From assembly GCF_036090055.1 (NCBI RefSeq), contig NZ_CP107970.1, positions 5,663,001 to 5,727,000 of the forward strand: a DNA stretch of 64,000 bases. The letters are read 5' to 3'. Positions within the stretch are counted from its first letter, which is position 1. Each line of letters starts with the position of its first letter. Positions 60,438 through 64,000 of the stretch are shown in pieces. Both the position numbers and the translations under genes were made by a program. The notes under the pieces were generated by a model. The model worked only from the letters and a program-made list of their open reading frames with translations. It ran no database searches and was not told the DNA's origin. The DNA comes from Nocardioides sp. NBC_00368. GTDB taxonomy: Bacteria; Actinomycetota; Actinomycetes; Propionibacteriales; Nocardioidaceae.

Positions 60438-60490
60438 GTTGACACCTGCCCACATCGAAGGGAAAGTTAACACCTACAAAGTTTACGCCT
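60438..60490. promoter_or_regulatory. Three direct repeats between TetR and MMPL genes
   Basis: GTTGACACCT (60438), GTTAACACCT (60466) and GTTTACGCCT (60481) are one- or two-base variants of one 10-mer. The region is AT-richer than its surroundings and lies between the divergent starts, as expected for TetR operators. Confidence 0.5.
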
Positions 60491-60513
60491 GCACACATTC
60501 CTCTGGAGGAATC

Positions 60514-62685
60514 ATGTTCCACCGACTCGGCACCCTTGTGGTGCGAAATCCGCGCCGGGTCCTGGTGATCGGCCTGATCGCCCTCCTCGGCGCGATCTAC
60601 CTGGCCACCTCGGCCTTCGGCAAGCTCGACGACGCCGGCTTCGACGACCCCGCCTCGGAGAGCAGCCGCGCGGCCACCGCGCTGGAGGAGGGCTTCGGCA
60701 ACGAGGCCGGCTTCCTCCTGACCGTCAGCGCCGACGCCGGCAAGGTGACGGAGGGTGCCGCCGCGAAGGACGCCCAGGCGCTCGTCGACCGCCTCCGAGC
60801 CGACGACGACCTGACCGACGTCGTCTCCTACCTCGATGCGCCCGGGCCGGGCATGGTCTCGGACGACGGCGCCCACGGGCTGATCTCGGTCGGTGCCAAG
60901 GACCCCGACGGCATCGACGCCGCCGCGGTGATCGATCGCTACACCGACGACACCACGAGTGACGGCGCCACGACCGTCCACGTCGGTGGCCAGCTCGCGA
61001 TCTTCGAGGAGGTCGGCACCCAGATCGGCGCCGACCTCGGTCTCGCCGAGGCGATCGCGATCCCCCTGATGATCGCGCTGCTGGTCCTCGCCTTCGGCAA
61101 CGTCGTCGCTGCCTTCGTGACGATCGGGGTCGGCGGGTTCGCCATCGCCGGCACCTTCGCGGAGCTGTCGGTGCTCGGCAACTTCACCGACGTCTCGATC
61201 TACGCCCTCAACCTGACGACGGGCCTCGGCCTGGGCCTGGCGGTGGACTACGGCCTGCTGATGGTGGCAAGGGTCCGTGAGGAGCGGGCCGCCGGGGTGA
61301 GCCACGCCGACGCGGTCGTCCGCGCGGTGGAGACGGCCGGCCGGACCATCGTCTTCAGCGCCACCACGGTCGCCGTCTCACTGGCCTCGCTGCTCGTCTT
61401 CCCGCTCTACTTCCTGCGCTCCTCGGCGTACGCCGGGATCGGGGTCATGGTCATCACCGCCGTCGTCGCGGTGGTGCTGCTCCCCGCCACGATCACCCTC
61501 CTCGGCGACCGGATCGACGCCCTCCGCGTCCCGGGTGTGCGTGGTCTCCGCGGTGGTGCGGCTCCGTTCTGGACCCGCCTGGCCGGCTTCGTCACCCGGC
61601 GGCCCTGGGTCGCGCTCCCCGTCGTGGCCGTACTGCTCGCGATGGCCGCGCCCCTGGCGGGCATCGAGTTCGGCACTCCCGACGACAGGGTCCTGCAGAC
61701 GTCCGCCGGGAGCCGCCAGGCCGGCGACCTGCTCCGTGACGAGTTCGGCGGCGACGGCACCAGCCCCATCCGCGTGGTGACCACCTCGACCGTCGACGAC
61801 GAGAGCCTGGCGACGTACGCCGCCGACCTCTCGCTGGTCGACGACGTCGACCGCGTCGACACCCGCGTCGGGACGTACGCCGAGGGTGCGCTCGTCTCGG
61901 AGACCCCGGCCCTTCCGCCGGGCGACGGCGCGGACGAGCTCGCCGTCGTCAACCAGCTCGATCGCCAGTCCGAGGAGGCACGTGACCTGGTCCGTGACGT
62001 ACGCGCCGTCCCGACGCCGGAGGGAACGACGGCGCTCGTCGGTGGTGGCGCCGCGGAGCTGCTGGACTCCTTGGACGCGATCGGCGCGAAGCTGCCGTAC
62101 GCCGTCGGCGGGCTCGCGATCGCGATGGTGGTGATCCTGTTCCTGTTCACCGGCAGCCTGATCCAGCCGCTACGGGCGCTGGTGCTCAACGTCATCGGCC
62201 TGGGAGCGACCGTCGGCACGACCGTGGTGATCTTCCAGGAGGGTCTGGGCGCCGATCTCCTCGGCTTCACCGCGATGCCGCTCAACGTCTCGATGGTCGT
62301 GCTGCTGCTGGTCATCGCGTTCGGGCTGTCGATGGACTACGAGGTGTTCGTGCTCGGCCGGATCACCGAGATGCGCCGGCGCGGCCTGGGCAACGTCGAC
62401 GCGGTCGTGCAGGGGCTGGCCCACACCGGTCGGATCGTCACCACGGCCGCCGCCCTGATCGCGACCAGCTTCTTCGCCTTCATGGTCAGCGAGGTCAGCT
62501 TCATGAAGTTCTTCGGGCTCGGCGTCGGGCTGGCGATCCTCATCGACGCGGTCCTGATCCGCGGCGTCCTCCTGCCCGCCGCCATGCGGATGCTCGGCGA
62601 GGCCGCCTGGTGGGCGCCGCGCCCGCTGCGCCGCCTGCACCGCAAGGTCGGGCTCAGCGAGGAGCCGGTCCCGGTCCCCGTCTGA
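60514..62685 (+). CDS. MMPL-family RND exporter
   Basis: A 723-residue membrane transporter with two repeats, each with an outer domain after the first helix and five further helices. GLGLAVDYGLLMVARVREE and FGLSMDYEVFVLGRITEMR are the paired RND proton-relay helices with their Asp-Tyr pairs. Substrates may be lipids or drugs. GGAGGA lies 3 bases before the ATG; a TetR regulator is divergent. Confidence 0.85.
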   Translation: MFHRLGTLVVRNPRRVLVIGLIALLGAIYLATSAFGKLDDAGFDDPASESSRAATALEEGFGNEAGFLLTVSADAGKVTEGAAAKDAQALVDRLRADDDLTDVVSYLDAPGPGMVSDDGAHGLISVGAKDPDGIDAAAVIDRYTDDTTSDGATTVHVGGQLAIFEEVGTQIGADLGLAEAIAIPLMIALLVLAFGNVVAAFVTIGVGGFAIAGTFAELSVLGNFTDVSIYALNLTTGLGLGLAVDYGLLMVARVREERAAGVSHADAVVRAVETAGRTIVFSATTVAVSLASLLVFPLYFLRSSAYAGIGVMVITAVVAVVLLPATITLLGDRIDALRVPGVRGLRGGAAPFWTRLAGFVTRRPWVALPVVAVLLAMAAPLAGIEFGTPDDRVLQTSAGSRQAGDLLRDEFGGDGTSPIRVVTTSTVDDESLATYAADLSLVDDVDRVDTRVGTYAEGALVSETPALPPGDGADELAVVNQLDRQSEEARDLVRDVRAVPTPEGTTALVGGGAAELLDSLDAIGAKLPYAVGGLAIAMVVILFLFTGSLIQPLRALVLNVIGLGATVGTTVVIFQEGLGADLLGFTAMPLNVSMVVLLLVIAFGLSMDYEVFVLGRITEMRRRGLGNVDAVVQGLAHTGRIVTTAAALIATSFFAFMVSEVSFMKFFGLGVGLAILIDAVLIRGVLLPAAMRMLGEAAWWAPRPLRRLHRKVGLSEEPVPVPV

Positions 62686-62694
62686 GCAAAAACC

Positions 62695-62732
62695 ACGCCG
62701 AGTCGGCGCGTTAGAACGCGCCGACTCGGCGT
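62695..62732. terminator. Bidirectional hairpin, palindrome family B copy 2
   Basis: Arms 62695-62712 and 62715-62732 (ACGCCGAGTCGGCGCGTT and complement) are perfect over 18 bp with loop AG. It lies between two convergent genes and shares CGAGTCGGC-N-CGTT with the 53314 copy. Confidence 0.8.
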
Positions 62733-62748
62733 TGGGTTGATCCGGGGA

Positions 62749-64000
62749 TCAGGCGAAGGCGCGCTCGATGAGCTCCTTCTGCTCGACCGTGTGCCGCTTG
62801 ATGGTGCCGACGGCGGTGGTGGAGGAGGCCGGGCGGGTGATCGGCTCGACCTCGCGACCCAGCTCGGGAACCACGTTGAGGTAGTAGCTCGGCCACGGGC
62901 CCTGGTTGTAGGGCTCGTCCTGGACCCACTTGACCTTGGCGTCGGGGTACTTCGCGAGCTCGGCGGCGAGCTGCTCGGTCGGCCACGGGTAGAGCTGCTC
63001 GACGCGGATGATCGCGACGTCCTCGCGGCTCCGCTTCTTGCGCTCGACGGCGAGGTCCCAGGTCAGGCGGCCGGAGACGACCAGCACGGTCTTGACCTTC
63101 GAGGCGTCCGCCTCGGAGTCGCCGATGACCGGCTGGAACGAGCCCGAGGTGAAGTCGGCCGGCTGCGAGGCGGCCTCCTTGCGGCGCAGCATCGACTTCG
63201 GGGTGAAGACGATCAGCGGACGGTGCTCGGCACCGAGCGTGTGCGTACGCAGCAGGTGGAAGTAGGACGCGGGGGTCGACGGCTGAGCCACCACCATGGC
63301 CTCGTCGGCGCACAGGGTGAGGAACCGCTCGATGCGCGCCGAGGAGTGGTCGGCGCCCTGGCCCTCGTAGCCGTGCGGCAGCAGCAGCACGACGCCGGAG
63401 TCCTGGCCCCACTTGGTCTTGCCGGCCGAGATGTACTCGTCGATCACCGACTGGGCGCCGTTGACGAAGTCACCGAACTGCGCCTCCCAGATGACCAGAG
63501 CCTCGGGACGCGCGACCGAGTAGCCGTACTCGAAGCCGAGGGCGGCGTACTCGGAGAGCAGCGAGTCGTAGACGTAGAACTTCGCCTGCTCCTCGGTCAG
63601 GTTGTTGAGCGGGGTCCACTCATCGGCGTTCTTGCGGTCGATGATGGTCGCGAAGCGCGAGGCGAAGGTGCCGCGTCGCGAGTCCTGACCGGCCAGGCGC
63701 ACCGGACGGCCGTCGAGCAGGAGCGAACCGAAGGCGAGGATCTCGCCGGTGCCCCAGTCGATGTTGCCCTCGGTGATCGCGGTGGCACGACGCTGCAGCT
63801 GCGGCATCACCTTCGGGTGGACGGTGAAGCCCTCCGGCGGGGTGACGTACGCATCGGCGATCCGCTTCAGCACGTCGGTGGTGATCGCGGTGACGGTCTC
63901 GCCGGCAGGCTTCTCCGGGTAGTCCGGGACGGTCTCCCAGGCCTGCGGCATCTTGTCGGCCTCGCGGACCTCGGTGAAGACCTGCTCCAGGCGGGCCTGG
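62749..64000 (-). CDS. kgd: Multifunctional 2-oxoglutarate decarboxylase/dehydrogenase E1, C-terminal part
   Basis: The gene reads leftward and its start is beyond the window; 416 codons are visible. TPPEGFTVHPKVMPQLQRR, RRGTFASRFATIIDRK, LPHGYEGQGADHSSAR and KVKWVQDEPYNQGPWPSYY are signature segments of the thiamine-dependent E1 (transketolase-like C-terminal domain) of actinobacterial Kgd/SucA. It acts in the TCA cycle at the 2-oxoglutarate branch. The usual full length is about 1,200 residues. Confidence 0.92.
   Translation of the reverse strand, partial: QARLEQVFTEVREADKMPQAWETVPDYPEKPAGETVTAITTDVLKRIADAYVTPPEGFTVHPKVMPQLQRRATAITEGNIDWGTGEILAFGSLLLDGRPVRLAGQDSRRGTFASRFATIIDRKNADEWTPLNNLTEEQAKFYVYDSLLSEYAALGFEYGYSVARPEALVIWEAQFGDFVNGAQSVIDEYISAGKTKWGQDSGVVLLLPHGYEGQGADHSSARIERFLTLCADEAMVVAQPSTPASYFHLLRTHTLGAEHRPLIVFTPKSMLRRKEAASQPADFTSGSFQPVIGDSEADASKVKTVLVVSGRLTWDLAVERKKRSREDVAIIRVEQLYPWPTEQLAAELAKYPDAKVKWVQDEPYNQGPWPSYYLNVVPELGREVEPITRPASSTTAVGTIKRHTVEQKELIERAFA

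Overview
The window is chromosomal DNA from a high-GC actinobacterium, most likely of the Nocardioides/Nocardioidaceae group. Evidence for this is codon use, GTG/TTG starts, F420 enzymes, WhiB, SigH/RshA, a PdtaS-type kinase, a 2-oxoglutarate decarboxylase-type E1 and the actinobacterial ribosomal protein bL37. No rRNA, tRNA, CRISPR array, transposase or phage gene was seen. The genus is inference.

Layout: 1-10.6 kb holds a partial glycosyltransferase, a solitary DNA methyltransferase, a thioesterase-like protein, an aldehyde dehydrogenase, hydrolases, a SNF2-type helicase, thioredoxin and chorismate mutase. At 10.6-13.2 kb an alditol oxidase and a secreted GH10 xylanase are divergent. At 13.5-19.8 kb a minus-strand cluster encodes the later steps of reductive pyrimidine breakdown plus an F420-dependent enzyme. 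At 20-28.7 kb lie DUF445, S4 and FKBP proteins, a response regulator whose histidine kinase is fused in frame to a DUF4173 membrane protein, an MFS transporter, a CBS protein and HisN.

The segment 28.8-49.1 kb matches the gene content of the M. tuberculosis aroA-sigH-whiB1 region (rsgA, aroA, SRAP, sigH, rshA, bL37, pdtaS, whiB1). It is interrupted at 36.4-45.1 kb by a LacI-controlled L-arabinose module: dehydratase, FAH-family dehydratase, regulator, two permeases, binding protein and GH51 arabinofuranosidase. Next to aroA is an unusual 860-residue ECF sigma factor carrying its own zinc anti-sigma domain, a membrane segment and an outer-surface region. At 49.4-64 kb are a SigF/anti-sigma pair, nickel superoxide dismutase and its protease, malic enzyme, a desaturase with its reductase, two TetR-controlled loci, an MMPL exporter and the C-terminal part of the 2-oxoglutarate decarboxylase.

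Three signals run across the window. (1) About 20 genes have no Shine-Dalgarno sequence but carry a TANNNT-like -10 hexamer 6-8 bases before the start codon, so they are probably leaderless. (2) Promoters of the SigR/SigH type (GGAAT-N18/19-GTT) precede sigH, thioredoxin and an MFS exporter. (3) Several families of palindromic elements sit at gene ends. The most striking are arrays of degenerate 21-bp units arranged head-to-head in exact 21-bp phase.
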